Positions 55,295 through 64,000 of a stretch of DNA of 64,000 nt are shown here, in pieces (positions within the stretch are counted from its first letter, which is position 1; each line of letters starts with the position of its first letter). The notes beneath the pieces are model-generated. The model saw nothing but the letters and a program-made list of their open reading frames with translations, was not told the origin of the DNA and ran no database searches. The position numbers were made by a program, and so were the translations under genes. Origin of the DNA: Candidatus Aquicultor sp. Its GTDB lineage: Bacteria; Actinomycetota; Aquicultoria; Aquicultorales; Aquicultoraceae. Location of the stretch: NCBI GenBank assembly GCA_036504445.1, contig DASXVE010000019.1:62001-126000 (forward strand), in the 5' to 3' direction.

Positions 55295-56467
55295 CTAGCC
55301 CCTTCTCGATTCTAATAAACGGTTGTAAATATCAACAGTGCTCTCAAGCATCTTCTCTATACTATATGAAGCCCCAACGAGCTCGAGTGAGACACTGCTG
55401 AAACGTTGCCTAAGCTCCGAATCACGTATTAGCGTGTCGAGCGCTTTGCTTAAGTCGTCCGGGGCGTCTCTGGGCACTAATAAGCCGTTTACTTTGTCGC
55501 GAACCAATTCGCTATTGCCGCCCACCGATGTTGCAACGATCGGCAATCCTTCCGCCATAGCCTCGAGTAATACATAAGGCAGTCCCTCGTATCGGCTGGG
55601 CAACACAAAGATGTCAAAAGCGCTAAGAACGTCCGATGCAAGCGGGTGATACCCGGCAATATGAATGCTTCCCGCGTGCGGACTGGTTTTGACAAGCTGT
55701 TCAAGATCACCGTGTTTAGGCCCGTCTCCCAGTAAAACCAAGGAGATATTAGTAGGGCCCGGCTCAAGCCTACAGTATGCTTGAATCAAGATCTCCGGCG
55801 CTTTTTGATAGTCTAGACGACCGCTAAACCCAATGACAATATCCTCAGGTGCAACACCGAGAGAGCTTCGATATTCCTCGCGGCGCTTCAGCGAATTCTT
55901 ACCAATACCAACACCGTTCACTACGGTATTCACCAGGTTGGTCGGTATCCCGAGTTCTATCGCATGTCGAGCTTCGTGATTCGAGACGGCAATAATTGCA
56001 TCTGTAAGGTACGAACCGAGGATCCTTTCAATCAGATTGTACACGAACCTTTGTTTACCGCTTAAACCGGGCGACAGAGTAACGCATGCATGAGGAGTAT
56101 ATACGATTTTTGCCGGGCCTGCACCGGTTATCTTCAGTAGGCGTACCAACGCCCCCGCTTTTGAGCTATGCCCATGGATGATATCGAAAGGTCCATACTC
56201 CTTGACGTACCTTCTGATGGCAAGTAAGGCCGTCAAGTCTGCATATGGGTTGATCGAGCGCTGCATCGGGATAACCCTTGTGGTAATCATCCCGTCCAGC
56301 GCTTTGATTCTCTGGAAGAAGCGGTCCTCTAGCCGAGATTCGGAATATATAAGATGAACTTCATGGCCACCGGTCGCTAATCCATGCGCTAAATCTAAGA
56401 TATGTCGCCCTACACCGCTTCCGGCAGCCTCTGTCAGTAACAGAACCTTAAGTTTTTCTTTTTTCAT
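55295..56467 (-). CDS. Glycosyltransferase family 4
   Basis: 390-residue GT-B enzyme. N-terminal TEAAGSGVGRHILDLAHGLATGGHEVHLIY, IIHGHSSKAGALVR, C-domain IGFSGRLDYQKAPEILIQAY, LLGDGPKHGDLEQL, and EX7E region PSRYEGLPYVLLEAMAEGLPIVATSVGG. The closest pattern is the PssE/WcaA-like hexosyltransferases of capsule loci; specificity unknown. Co-transcribed with the deacetylase. Confidence 0.92.
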   Translation of the reverse strand: MKKEKLKVLLLTEAAGSGVGRHILDLAHGLATGGHEVHLIYSESRLEDRFFQRIKALDGMITTRVIPMQRSINPYADLTALLAIRRYVKEYGPFDIIHGHSSKAGALVRLLKITGAGPAKIVYTPHACVTLSPGLSGKQRFVYNLIERILGSYLTDAIIAVSNHEARHAIELGIPTNLVNTVVNGVGIGKNSLKRREEYRSSLGVAPEDIVIGFSGRLDYQKAPEILIQAYCRLEPGPTNISLVLLGDGPKHGDLEQLVKTSPHAGSIHIAGYHPLASDVLSAFDIFVLPSRYEGLPYVLLEAMAEGLPIVATSVGGNSELVRDKVNGLLVPRDAPDDLSKALDTLIRDSELRQRFSSVSLELVGASYSIEKMLESTVDIYNRLLESRRG

Positions 56468-56542
56468 AAACCTAACTCTTTCTTCCCGTTTGTGCTTCTA
56501 CCACCCATCACAAGAAGGCAAACAGCATATGGCCATGCACGT

Positions 56543-57631
56543 TTAGCGCAGTAATTTCTCGATTACAGACCAAATATCGCGACCGCACCTATCCCACGTG
56601 AACGAAGCAGCCCGTTCAAGTCCCCTTGCTTTCAGCTGCTCCCTGAGCCCCGTATCCTGCTTGAAACGTTGAATCTTATCGGCAATATCGCGAGGATCGT
56701 ATGGGTCACAAAATAGTGCTGCGTCCCCACAGACTTCCGGCAACGAAGCGGCGTTTGCAGCGATAACAGGACAACCGCACGACATCGCTTCAATCGGCGG
56801 TAAACCAAAACCTTCATACAATGAAGGGAACGCAAAACAGTGCGCGTTCTCGTAAAGCGCTTTAAGCTCCATGTCACTTACTCTGCCGAGGTACGTAATC
56901 CGGTCTTTTACCTCTAACCCGTTACTGTTAAAAACCTTGCTGTTAATCCCGCCGGCCACAACAAGTTCAACTTCCGGGTCGCCCAAAGCCTCAACAGCAT
57001 CAATGAGGCGAAGGAAGTTTTTACGCGGGCTAAGTGAGCTAACAGCTAAAACAAAACGTTTGTTGATTAGACCGTGTCTTTCCAGTATGGATATATCTGA
57101 TTGCAGCTGCGTGAAATGATCGATACCGGGATATGCGACCGTAACTCGTTGTTCGCTAACATTGCAGTAGTGTGATAACTCTTTCCTTGAAAAATCTGAG
57201 ACGGTCACCAGCTGTCTAGCCCTTTTGCACAAGCTAAAAAACATAATCTGATACCACGACCTGAAAGCCAACGAAAACTCAGATGGGCATGTGTACGGTG
57301 CCGCATCATGAATCAAGGCAAGTTGGTTTCTTTTGATGATCGGCGCGGGTCCACATAAGCTTACCAACACCTTCCCGCGTGCATATAACGGCAGCTCGAA
57401 CTGCTCCCAGAGGTGTCCCGTAAGGTGGCCGACGACCTTGACTGAGATATTCTTAAAATCAGTCTTATACTTCAGGTCTTTTTCCGCCGCCAGGGTGAAC
57501 GAGTATGAATTCGCATCAATTATTCCTGCGCCGATCAAATTATCGAGCGCTCTTACGACTTCCAAAGCGACTCTTTGCACACCTGTTACCGATTGTGAAA
57601 GAAACCTTCCGTTGATAATGATCTCTTGCAT
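56543..57631 (-). CDS. Glycosyltransferase family 4 (mannosyl/rhamnosyl-transferase-like)
   Basis: 362 residues. N-terminal [51 protein letters not shown] and [16 protein letters not shown]. The C-domain has [35 protein letters not shown], and the EX7E segment [25 protein letters not shown]. The 'SPRKN ... [14 protein letters not shown]' set is typical of mannosyl- or rhamnosyltransferases. The ATG is 1 nt after the polymerase stop, with AAAGGAG upstream. Confidence 0.92.
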   Translation of the reverse strand: MQEIIINGRFLSQSVTGVQRVALEVVRALDNLIGAGIIDANSYSFTLAAEKDLKYKTDFKNISVKVVGHLTGHLWEQFELPLYARGKVLVSLCGPAPIIKRNQLALIHDAAPYTCPSEFSLAFRSWYQIMFFSLCKRARQLVTVSDFSRKELSHYCNVSEQRVTVAYPGIDHFTQLQSDISILERHGLINKRFVLAVSSLSPRKNFLRLIDAVEALGDPEVELVVAGGINSKVFNSNGLEVKDRITYLGRVSDMELKALYENAHCFAFPSLYEGFGLPPIEAMSCGCPVIAANAASLPEVCGDAALFCDPYDPRDIADKIQRFKQDTGLREQLKARGLERAASFTWDRCGRDIWSVIEKLLR

Positions 57632-57632
57632 A

Positions 57633-58952
57633 CTATGAACCGCTCCTTTGCCTAAATTCCGCACGTTGATGTTGCCGCTTGAAAGCCATGCGGTCTGTCG
57701 GCATCACCGGTCGCCTGATCTCCCTGCGTTGGTAGCGAGACAGGCTTACTGCAATCCCTACACATGCTAAAAAAACAAACGGTAAGACAAAAATGGTTAA
57801 GAAATAGTAATTGATTCGGGTAATCGACCATAATCCCGGATAAATGATAATGAAAGTTAAAGCGGCGAGAGATATATCGCCCGAGAACCGTTCGCCAACC
57901 TTATACGCGATACCCAATAGGGCGCCTATGATTAAACTCATCGCAAAAGCGAATATGCCCCAGTCGAACCACCATAAGCCTAGAACGTTAACTGTTCCGA
58001 ATGAACTCGTCCAATATGGGTTCAAGCTATAACCCACAAAGCCGCCTATCGTATCACCCATCAGTGTCGTACTGAGAAACTGATAGCTAGGATCATATCC
58101 TAGTAGCACCAAGGCGTTATTTAGATCAGCGGCAAAATACCCCTGAATCAATAGATCGAGAATATGCTTCTGAGTGTCGGCCGAAAATAACCCGAAGCCG
58201 GTAGTAGTTGCGTACCATAATCCACCACGCAATAGTTCCCCGGTCCAAATAATGACGCCGATAATGCCCACGGTTCTTAGTATCGTTCGCCAGCTAAGAC
58301 GAAATGTATCGGGTTTACTTAGTAAGTATGATGCCAAAACGACCGAGATAAAATATACGGGAAACATTCTTGCGGAAAACAAGAGTGCATGCAAAACGCT
58401 GACTGCTCCTATAATGATTAAGCGCAACCTGGCCTTACCGGCCGCCGTCCGGTCCATACGCGGATGAAACACAACCATGGCATAGATTGCGGCAGGTACG
58501 ATAAACAGATTATTGAGAGAGCTCAAACCTACGATTCGCAGCTCTTTTATCTCGACGCCAACATTCGCCATGTTGCCCGCGTCAAACGCTTCCTTTATCA
58601 TGCCCGGATTTAGAATGACTTCACGGATATAGATTAACTCCCCAATAACGCTTAGCAGCAGAGAAAATGCAGCCAGCGAGAATAAAAACCGGATCCAGGC
58701 GGCCGGCGGTATCTTTTCCTGACGTTTCTCATCTTTCCATAGCGTTTGGTATATGGTTTTTCCTAAGAGGACACCTACCAACAAGCATATCCAAAGCAAC
58801 GAGAAATTGAGTATCGCGTTGAAACTTATATAGCGCGGTGCCGCTCCATAGATCGTAGGGACATCCGGCATGAAGGCCCACCACAGAGCTAACTGTAAAC
58901 CGAAAAGGCCGGAAATTATCCAAAACGGGTCAAGCATGTAATGCTTACGCAT
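57633..58952 (-). CDS. Wzy-like O-antigen/oligosaccharide repeat-unit polymerase
   Basis: 439 residues with about 11-12 membrane segments and a large periplasmic-type loop around SADTQKHILDLLIQGYFAADLNNALVLLGYDPSYQF. Such proteins are poorly conserved; the call rests on the topology, on the VGYSLNPYWTSSFGTVNVLGLWWFDWG region typical of EpsG/Wzy polymerases, and on its place among glycosyltransferases. I start at the ATG preceded by GGGGAA, which overlaps the end of the GumK-like gene by 8 bp. Confidence 0.8.
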   Translation of the reverse strand: MRKHYMLDPFWIISGLFGLQLALWWAFMPDVPTIYGAAPRYISFNAILNFSLLWICLLVGVLLGKTIYQTLWKDEKRQEKIPPAAWIRFLFSLAAFSLLLSVIGELIYIREVILNPGMIKEAFDAGNMANVGVEIKELRIVGLSSLNNLFIVPAAIYAMVVFHPRMDRTAAGKARLRLIIIGAVSVLHALLFSARMFPVYFISVVLASYLLSKPDTFRLSWRTILRTVGIIGVIIWTGELLRGGLWYATTTGFGLFSADTQKHILDLLIQGYFAADLNNALVLLGYDPSYQFLSTTLMGDTIGGFVGYSLNPYWTSSFGTVNVLGLWWFDWGIFAFAMSLIIGALLGIAYKVGERFSGDISLAALTFIIIYPGLWSITRINYYFLTIFVLPFVFLACVGIAVSLSRYQRREIRRPVMPTDRMAFKRQHQRAEFRQRSGS

Positions 58953-60054
58953 GCGAATTCCCCACCAATGCGTGTGCCAGCTCATCCCATGAGCGGATAT
59001 CATCTAGGCATACCTGCGAGCGGTCATACTGGGCAGCCGCGTCCAATACCTGGCATATGCTGTCATCGTCGCCTGGACGATAATAAAAGATATTCTTGCG
59101 ACTTGAAGAAAGGAACTCCGGCGCGACGACGGGCATGCGGCAGTATGAATATTGCATCACTTTTAAGCTATCCCCTAGCGATTCCGCCCCCGGATAGTAG
59201 CTGCGTATAGCCAAACCGATATCTGCATGTTTAATAAACGGAATCGTGTCAACAAAAGCCATTTCGCCGTACGTTTTAATATTTGGGCCTTCCGGGACTT
59301 GCTTAATGGGACCGATTATATGAAAAGCCCAGGTAGGAAAAAGACGGCCGGCACGCTCGATAAAATCCAGATCGACATGAGAGACACCTACGAATACGGC
59401 ATTAACACCGGACGACTCTCCGTAAGGGTTTGGGTAGTCCTCGTCGAACAGTTCCTTGTTAATACCGTGCAATTGCAATTGCACGTTTGCGACTTTGCCC
59501 TCGAATATCTTGAGCATGCTGGCATTTGGAACGCTTATCAGGTCAAAACTCGATGCATTATCTTCTTCCGCTTGGATTACCACAGGATGACTTCTTAGTA
59601 AACGGAGGTCATCCGATACCCGGTAAATAAAGCGTGCTTGCGGACATAAACGCTTAAGGCGAGGCAAAAGCATAAGCGCGGGTCCGCTCTCCAGGACAAT
59701 AATGTCTGCGGAACGTAAGAAGGATTCCGCTTGCCCTAACGGTAGTGACGCATAGCGCTCGAATAAACACGCGCTTAGTTTGTTTAGGCCGGCAATCCTC
59801 AGATTTGCGGGATGCCATGGTGTAAACCAGACATAGCTCCAAAGCCCTTTTTGCTCTGCTACCATTTTATTTCGGATGCGCAACAGATTGTACCTAAGCC
59901 GTTCGTCTCGCCTAAGGATTGATAAAAAACTCAACGGACTCGTAAGAAAAAGTACTTCCGAACCCTGGCGGTGGAATGCATCGGCAAGCCAGTGAAACCC
60001 GGCCTTCTTTTTCGATCGCCAGTAATGTCCTGTTATTAAAACAACGCGTTTCAA
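58945..60054 (-). CDS. GumK-like glycosyltransferase
   Basis: 369-residue GT-B protein. The opening VVLITGHYWRSKKKAGFHWLADAFHRQGSEVLFLT resembles the N-domain of GumK-type (GT70) glucuronosyltransferases, which share the 'AGFHWLA' acceptor segment. The C-domain contains AVFVGVSHVDLDFIERAGRLFP, FHIIGPIKQVPEGPNI, and AESLGDSLKVMQYSYCRMPVVAP. Start TTG, with AAGGTG 8 nt upstream. If GumK-like, the polymer may contain a uronic acid; that is inference only. Confidence 0.75.
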   Translation of the reverse strand: MKRVVLITGHYWRSKKKAGFHWLADAFHRQGSEVLFLTSPLSFLSILRRDERLRYNLLRIRNKMVAEQKGLWSYVWFTPWHPANLRIAGLNKLSACLFERYASLPLGQAESFLRSADIIVLESGPALMLLPRLKRLCPQARFIYRVSDDLRLLRSHPVVIQAEEDNASSFDLISVPNASMLKIFEGKVANVQLQLHGINKELFDEDYPNPYGESSGVNAVFVGVSHVDLDFIERAGRLFPTWAFHIIGPIKQVPEGPNIKTYGEMAFVDTIPFIKHADIGLAIRSYYPGAESLGDSLKVMQYSYCRMPVVAPEFLSSSRKNIFYYRPGDDDSICQVLDAAAQYDRSQVCLDDIRSWDELAHALVGNSHA

Positions 60055-60237
60055 GTAGTTACACCTTAGCCTGCTATCGTGCGATTATGATACATATAAT
60101 ATCGGTCAGCCGGTGTAGAACCTTATGTCAGATGTTACGCTAGTAGCGCTTTCACCAAGAAAGTTTGTGGTCGTTAAGGGGATTAATGAGGATATCGGGG
60201 AGCGGCATAATGTTTCTATGTCTTTCCGGTTTATCGA

Positions 60238-61764
60238 CTAGTATGCGCCTGTCTTGTCTAAAACAGCACTTACGGTTCGAATCAGGAGCGTAATGTCGAG
60301 CCAAAGCGACCAGTTACGAACGTACCATGCCTCTAGGTCGACCCGTTCATCGTAGCTGATGTTGTTGCGCCCACTCACTTGCCATAGGCCCGTTATGCCT
60401 GGCCTTACCATAAAATAGTACGCAATCGAATAGCCAAATCGCTCGATTTCTTTTTCAACGATCGGGCGTGGTCCTACCAGGCTCATTTCACCCTTAAGCA
60501 CATTAAATATCTGCGGCAGCTCATCGAGACTTGTCTTGCGCAGGAACTTGCCCACGCGGGTTGTCCGGGGATCATTTTTCAGCTTAAAATCGCGCTTCCA
60601 TTCTTTCTTTAGCGCGGGATCTTTGGCAAGCAGCTCATCGAGAATCTCCTGTGCGTTCACGAACATTGTCCTGAACTTATAACAGCCAAACAAATCACCG
60701 TGCATACGCACACGCCGGTGGGAAAAAGCGATAGGTCCCGGTGAATCAAGCTTAATCGCAATGACGATAAGCGCTAGGATCGGCAATATCACCAGTAAAA
60801 TCGCAATGCTGGCAATTACATCGAAGGTGCGCTTAACAAACCTGTTAAGTGGTCTCGCCAGATTATTTCTAAAGTGAAGCGAGAGCACTTTATCGCCAAA
60901 AGCATTATCAGCTTCAACACCCATAACGGGAACGCCGTGTAAGTTCGGGATAACCGTAACGGATACGGCTTCGCGCTGAAGCCGGTTGATGAGGCCGACC
61001 ATAGTTTTCGATGGGATACTCGGTGCGGCTACTATCAAATGGCCGGCACCCGTCTGTGCCATTACCCTATCCGTGTCTCTAAAGCTTCCCAGAACCAAGA
61101 ATGCTTTACCATTCAAGAGTACCGGCTGGTGCTGTTTAGAAGGGTCCTCATCCAAAAAACCCACGATCTTATAGCCAAGGTATTTTTGTTCAAGCAACGC
61201 ATTCCCAACTGCTATGCCGGTACGTCCCGATCCAAGAATAATCACGTGCTCAATACCAATGCCTACACGTGAGACAATAGCTCTGATGGATTGCCGTCCC
61301 AGCGGCAACAGAATCAGCGTAAAACAATATCCCATCATCAAAGCAAAGCGAGATATTGTGTCGCTTAGCTTACCAAGCGATATTACTGCCAAAACCAGAA
61401 TGAAACCTAGGCTCACAGCCCTGATAAGGTACCTGGTTTCCTGCCAAAAACGAAGCCGTTTTGAATAAAGCCCTTCATATGCAATACACAATATACATGT
61501 AAACATGACAATCCAAAGTTTATCGAGCAGCATTTGTGAAGGCATCGATGCAAAAAGCGGAGACACCGACGGTAATAAATTGAGCCGAATGATAAAAGCA
61601 AGGGACAGCGCAATATACAGGATGCATGCATCGGCGATGATTAAAGTCAGCGTCGCTAAAGAGTGCGAAATCCGTCTACTATATATGTGTTTAAGCGGCT
61701 CCTTGAATGTGTGCTCATGAGTTAGAACACCCGTCGCCGCTAATTCTTGCGATGCTTTCGCCAT
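60238..61764 (-). CDS. Undecaprenyl-phosphate sugar phosphotransferase (WbaP/exopolysaccharide initiating enzyme)
   Basis: 508 residues. Five N-terminal membrane segments, a central CoA-binding-like Rossmann domain (EHVIILGSGRTGIAVGNALLEQ ... IVGFLDEDP), then a membrane re-entrant helix and the bacterial sugar transferase domain (KRTFDVIASIAILLV, PGPIAFSHRRVRMHGDLFGCYKFRTM, SLDELPQIFNVLKGEMSLVGPRP, YFMVRPGITGLWQVSGRN). It transfers hexose-1-phosphate to undecaprenyl phosphate, starting the repeat unit. GAGGG precedes the ATG. Confidence 0.95.
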   Translation of the reverse strand: MAKASQELAATGVLTHEHTFKEPLKHIYSRRISHSLATLTLIIADACILYIALSLAFIIRLNLLPSVSPLFASMPSQMLLDKLWIVMFTCILCIAYEGLYSKRLRFWQETRYLIRAVSLGFILVLAVISLGKLSDTISRFALMMGYCFTLILLPLGRQSIRAIVSRVGIGIEHVIILGSGRTGIAVGNALLEQKYLGYKIVGFLDEDPSKQHQPVLLNGKAFLVLGSFRDTDRVMAQTGAGHLIVAAPSIPSKTMVGLINRLQREAVSVTVIPNLHGVPVMGVEADNAFGDKVLSLHFRNNLARPLNRFVKRTFDVIASIAILLVILPILALIVIAIKLDSPGPIAFSHRRVRMHGDLFGCYKFRTMFVNAQEILDELLAKDPALKKEWKRDFKLKNDPRTTRVGKFLRKTSLDELPQIFNVLKGEMSLVGPRPIVEKEIERFGYSIAYYFMVRPGITGLWQVSGRNNISYDERVDLEAWYVRNWSLWLDITLLIRTVSAVLDKTGAY

Positions 61765-61820
61765 AATAAACCCTCGTAATTATGGTTGGGCTATTAGATA
61801 TTTAAATGCTGAGATTTGTA

Positions 61821-61839
61821 TCGGCATAATCCATGCCGA
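61821..61839 (-). repeat. Small hairpin in the leader of the initiating-transferase gene
   Basis: TCGGCAT-AATCC-ATGCCGA, 7-bp perfect stem and 5-nt loop, 57 nt upstream of the start codon. Possibly a 5'-UTR structure or a regulator site; the promoter is not clear (a weak TTAACT / GATTAT pair overlaps it). Confidence 0.35.
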
Positions 61840-61963
61840 CTATGAGATAGTTAATTGCATGCGATGTTCTTACTAAGTGGGGGTTCGGTTTGAGATGCTT
61901 CTAAGATGCGATGATTTCTTCGAGAGTTACTTGTTTAGTCTATCGGCTTAGAAATTATTTAAT

Positions 61964-62017
61964 ACCGGTTGTTTAGCGCTCGATATCTAAACAAGCAAGC
62001 CTCGTATTAAAACCGGT
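61964..62017 (-). terminator. Nested inverted repeat downstream of the sortase gene
   Basis: Inner arms TTGTTTAG / CTAAACAA (8 bp, 10-nt loop) and outer arms ACCGGTT / AACCGGT, about 16 nt after the sortase stop codon. A third copy of TTGTTTAG lies at 61931-61938. It probably marks the 3' end of the sortase transcript, but lacks a T-run. Confidence 0.45.
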
Positions 62018-62032
62018 CACTGTTGCAGAGGA

Positions 62033-62713
62033 TTATTTGACCGTCCCTAGCGGTTGCACAGAACGCATCTTTGAGATTATCAGAAGGCGTTTAGCGGCGG
62101 AATATATCGGGTCGCATGTTGATAGAATCAGTTGCGAGTTTCCCCCCTCTGTTATGTCACGCCAATCATCAGGGTTAACCCGCTTTATATCGCTGACCTC
62201 ATAAGAGAAAGCGGCTTTTTTTGTATACAGAATCAACTCATCATTAATCGCTATCTTGTGCAGGTCGTGAAAAGGTGCCCCGAACATCGTTCGATGACCC
62301 GAAACAAGCGTCGTGCCTCTATCACCGATGCGTGCTGTTTTCGAGACACGGACCGGTCCAGTGGCTAGATTTGTCCACGATTCACCCTCGATAACGCTAA
62401 GCTTGAGGTTTATCTTAGGTATCGATAGGAGGGCAACATTTTCCCCGGGCTTAATCGGACCTCGGTCCACCAGGTCGGCGGCTTGTGCCTGCACGCTCTC
62501 GGTAGTATCGGCAGTTTGGCCTTTTACCCCTGTGGATAGTGTCCTGCTTTGCGACTCCGGGAGTTTCTCTGATTTTATCAGCGATTGCCATTGCTTTGTC
62601 TCGTTCCACTGATAATAGGTTGCATTAAGCCAAAATATCGCGGGAATAGCAATAAGCGCGACCCCGAGAACCATCATAATATTTGTTATTATGCGTAAGC
62701 GATTTTTACTCAT
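62033..62713 (-). CDS. Sortase (class D/E-like)
   Basis: 226 residues with an N-terminal membrane helix (NIMMVLGVALIAIPAIFWL), a Gln/Thr/Ser-rich stalk and a sortase barrel. Catalytic triad visible: H140 in LVSGHRTMFGAPF, C200 in LILSTCDPIYSAAKR, R209 nine residues later. IPKINLKLSVIEG is the typical first strand. The TCDP...R pattern suggests class E or D. No LPXTG-like substrate was found in this window. It stands between a DUF4012 gene and the polysaccharide operon, so it may anchor a surface protein related to the polymer. Confidence 0.9.
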   Translation of the reverse strand: MSKNRLRIITNIMMVLGVALIAIPAIFWLNATYYQWNETKQWQSLIKSEKLPESQSRTLSTGVKGQTADTTESVQAQAADLVDRGPIKPGENVALLSIPKINLKLSVIEGESWTNLATGPVRVSKTARIGDRGTTLVSGHRTMFGAPFHDLHKIAINDELILYTKKAAFSYEVSDIKRVNPDDWRDITEGGNSQLILSTCDPIYSAAKRLLIISKMRSVQPLGTVK

Positions 62714-62786
62714 GTGCTAACCAATCCCCCAACTATTTCACGTTCCGGTCTCTGGTTTAACCGCTATTGCATCATCGCCCATATCA

Positions 62787-64000
62787 TTAGCGCTTAACCT
62801 TAAGCGCTCCGGTCAGGTTGAAATCGAATTCGATATCTTTAATAAGAGGCGCGCAATATGTCGCTTCTTCCCCGTTCCGCTTATATCCGTCAGGTATCGA
62901 CGAAAAGCCTCCGGGCGCAGTAATTGTAACAGTAAGCATCGGCGTATTTATAACAGGTTGTGCCTGAACACCAATGTGATAGCCCGGCGCAACAGCGTTG
63001 GAGCGCACAACATCAGGTAGCGTATAGACTAATTCTACTGTCGAGCTCGTACCCGGTGCTACCTTCACGTATTGTGAAAAAACCGTTTTATCGAGTTCCC
63101 TGCCTACCTCTATCTGAGAGTCTCTATCATTCTCACGTGCACTATTTAGTTGTGCGGTTTTCGGCACATAGACGCTGAGCCAAGTATTGTCGTATCCTCG
63201 GGGAACTACATGACCCTCCCCGGCGACATAATCGCAAAGCGTGCTCACCGGTGCTTTGTTCTCAATCGATATCCTGGCAACTGCCCGGGCAGAGCCGTCT
63301 TTATTGAGTACTACGCGGTAATCAATCTTTTGGTCCAAATAGACGTCGAGCTTATTCGCACCATGATTCTGTAAAACCACCTGCAGATAATCCCCGGAGG
63401 TTGGCTTCAAAGAACCGCTGTAGCCAAGACGCTCTAGTAACCGCTGCTCCTGGGCATGCTTGCTGTAAACAATCATGTGCTTTTCATCTAGCGCCCGGCG
63501 GATTTGCTGCATGATGCCCATCGTGTCGGTGTTTCCGGACAACATGCGCGTCCAAACCGCTCGTGCTACATCTGCTAAATAACTTTTGCGGTCCCGACGG
63601 TCTTCGTACTGGGCATACGCTTTCACCAATGTCTCGTCGATTACATTGTGCTCATCGATAGTGTAGGGATGATGATTCGCGTCGGTTGTTGTGACCGGGC
63701 CAAGTGCTACAAGTAGATACTGTAAGCCTACCGGGTCTAGGCTAATGACCCCATCTACTTTCACGCCCGTTGCGTTGGTGTAAAGGTTTGAGACTATGTA
63801 GCCGGTTCTTGAGAAATCGGGGCTCATATTGGTATTAAGCCACAGTGAAGTCGACTTAAAGCGCCCGTATCGCACCATGAATTCCTGCGGCATGACAACC
63901 GGTTTCAAGCTGTCAAGCTGCAATTTATGTATCTCGTCGAACTCCTCAAGGCTAATCTTGCCGTGATCGATTGTGATAATACCATAATTGCCGATTATGC
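62787..64000 (-). CDS. DUF4012-family extracytoplasmic protein (5' end beyond right edge)
   Basis: The frame is open to the window edge, so the true start lies outside and more than 404 residues are encoded. The N-terminal part seen (GNYGIITIDHGKISLEEFDEI) corresponds to the 'GxxTxDxGK' segment of DUF4012. SPDFSRTGYIVSNLYTNATGVKVDGVISLDPVGLQYLLVALGPV, QKIDYRVVLNKDGSARAVARISIEN and the C-terminal beta domain follow. These proteins are secreted or membrane-anchored, found near polysaccharide genes of Actinomycetota and related phyla, and distantly resemble LytR-CpsA-Psr-like regions. Function unknown. It ends 73 nt before the sortase gene. Confidence 0.85.
   Translation of the reverse strand, partial: IIGNYGIITIDHGKISLEEFDEIHKLQLDSLKPVVMPQEFMVRYGRFKSTSLWLNTNMSPDFSRTGYIVSNLYTNATGVKVDGVISLDPVGLQYLLVALGPVTTTDANHHPYTIDEHNVIDETLVKAYAQYEDRRDRKSYLADVARAVWTRMLSGNTDTMGIMQQIRRALDEKHMIVYSKHAQEQRLLERLGYSGSLKPTSGDYLQVVLQNHGANKLDVYLDQKIDYRVVLNKDGSARAVARISIENKAPVSTLCDYVAGEGHVVPRGYDNTWLSVYVPKTAQLNSARENDRDSQIEVGRELDKTVFSQYVKVAPGTSSTVELVYTLPDVVRSNAVAPGYHIGVQAQPVINTPMLTVTITAPGGFSSIPDGYKRNGEEATYCAPLIKDIEFDFNLTGALKVKR

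Noticed and set aside
62033-62713. Search for an LPXTG-type substrate for the sortase in the window
   Set aside because: None of the secreted proteins here (21565, 40328, 45237 genes or the DUF4012 protein) has a C-terminal sorting signal with hydrophobic helix and basic tail of that kind.

Overview
The window reads as a chromosomal segment of an anaerobic, probably deep-branching Actinomycetota-like bacterium; a Bacillota-like relative cannot be excluded. The pointers are: a long division and cell-wall (dcw) cluster ending ftsQ-ftsZ-pgeF without ftsA; the rapZ-yvcK-whiA trio; a DNPR-type (meso-diaminopimelate) MurE; a menaquinone methyltransferase; an oxygen/NO-scavenging flavodiiron protein; and an [FeS] double-cubane reductase with its ATP-driven activator. 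GC is near 50% in most of the window, but two 60-base samples from the polysaccharide locus (50101-50160 and 52681-52740) count to 35-37%. Non-ATG starts are common (mraZ, rpsT, pgk, gpmI and whiA with TTG; ftsZ, murF, secG and rapZ with GTG). No tRNA, rRNA, CRISPR, insertion sequence or prophage was seen.

Layout. 1-16744: the complete dcw cluster, all on the minus strand, reading mraZ-rsmH-ftsL-ftsI-murE-murF-mraY-murD-ftsW-murG-murC-murB-ftsQ-ftsZ, then a terminator and the start of pgeF. It is headed by three 10-bp-spaced MraZ boxes. 17025-19643: an operon with its own promoter, encoding a double-cubane-cluster reductase, its activase and a HAD protein with a P-type-ATPase-like active site. 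19836-28273: small accessory genes (CBS-pair protein, GlsB/YeaQ membrane protein, a 56-residue protein, nitroreductase, a Ser/Gly-rich secreted protein), menG, recD2, the flavodiiron protein and an orphan oligopeptide-type solute-binding protein. 28388-36472: rapZ-yvcK-whiA-gap-pgk-tpiA-gpmI, followed by secG with its own promoter and terminator. 36602-40170: an Rrf2-HAD fusion gene overlapping uvrC, which overlaps ogt, behind a promoter overlapped by a perfect 33-bp palindrome. 40328-45047: a membrane-anchored surface protein, murJ-lepA, and rpsT with its promoter and terminator.

45237-64000 is a cell-surface polysaccharide region: a VanZ-like protein, a sugar aminotransferase, two polysaccharide deacetylases, a formyltransferase/GINT1-like fusion, four glycosyltransferases, a Wzx-type flippase, a Wzy-type polymerase, a WbaP-type initiating phosphotransferase, a sortase and a DUF4012 protein that runs off the right edge. 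Together these could make a Wzx/Wzy-dependent capsule or exopolysaccharide with amino-sugar and possibly formylated or deacetylated residues. The low-GC, opposite-strand genes in its middle look like a later acquisition.

Most worth a second look: the Rrf2-HAD fusion with its palindrome, the formyltransferase-GINT1-like fusion, the 89-bp ftsW/murG overlap beneath a 120-residue basic FtsW tail, and the double-cubane operon.
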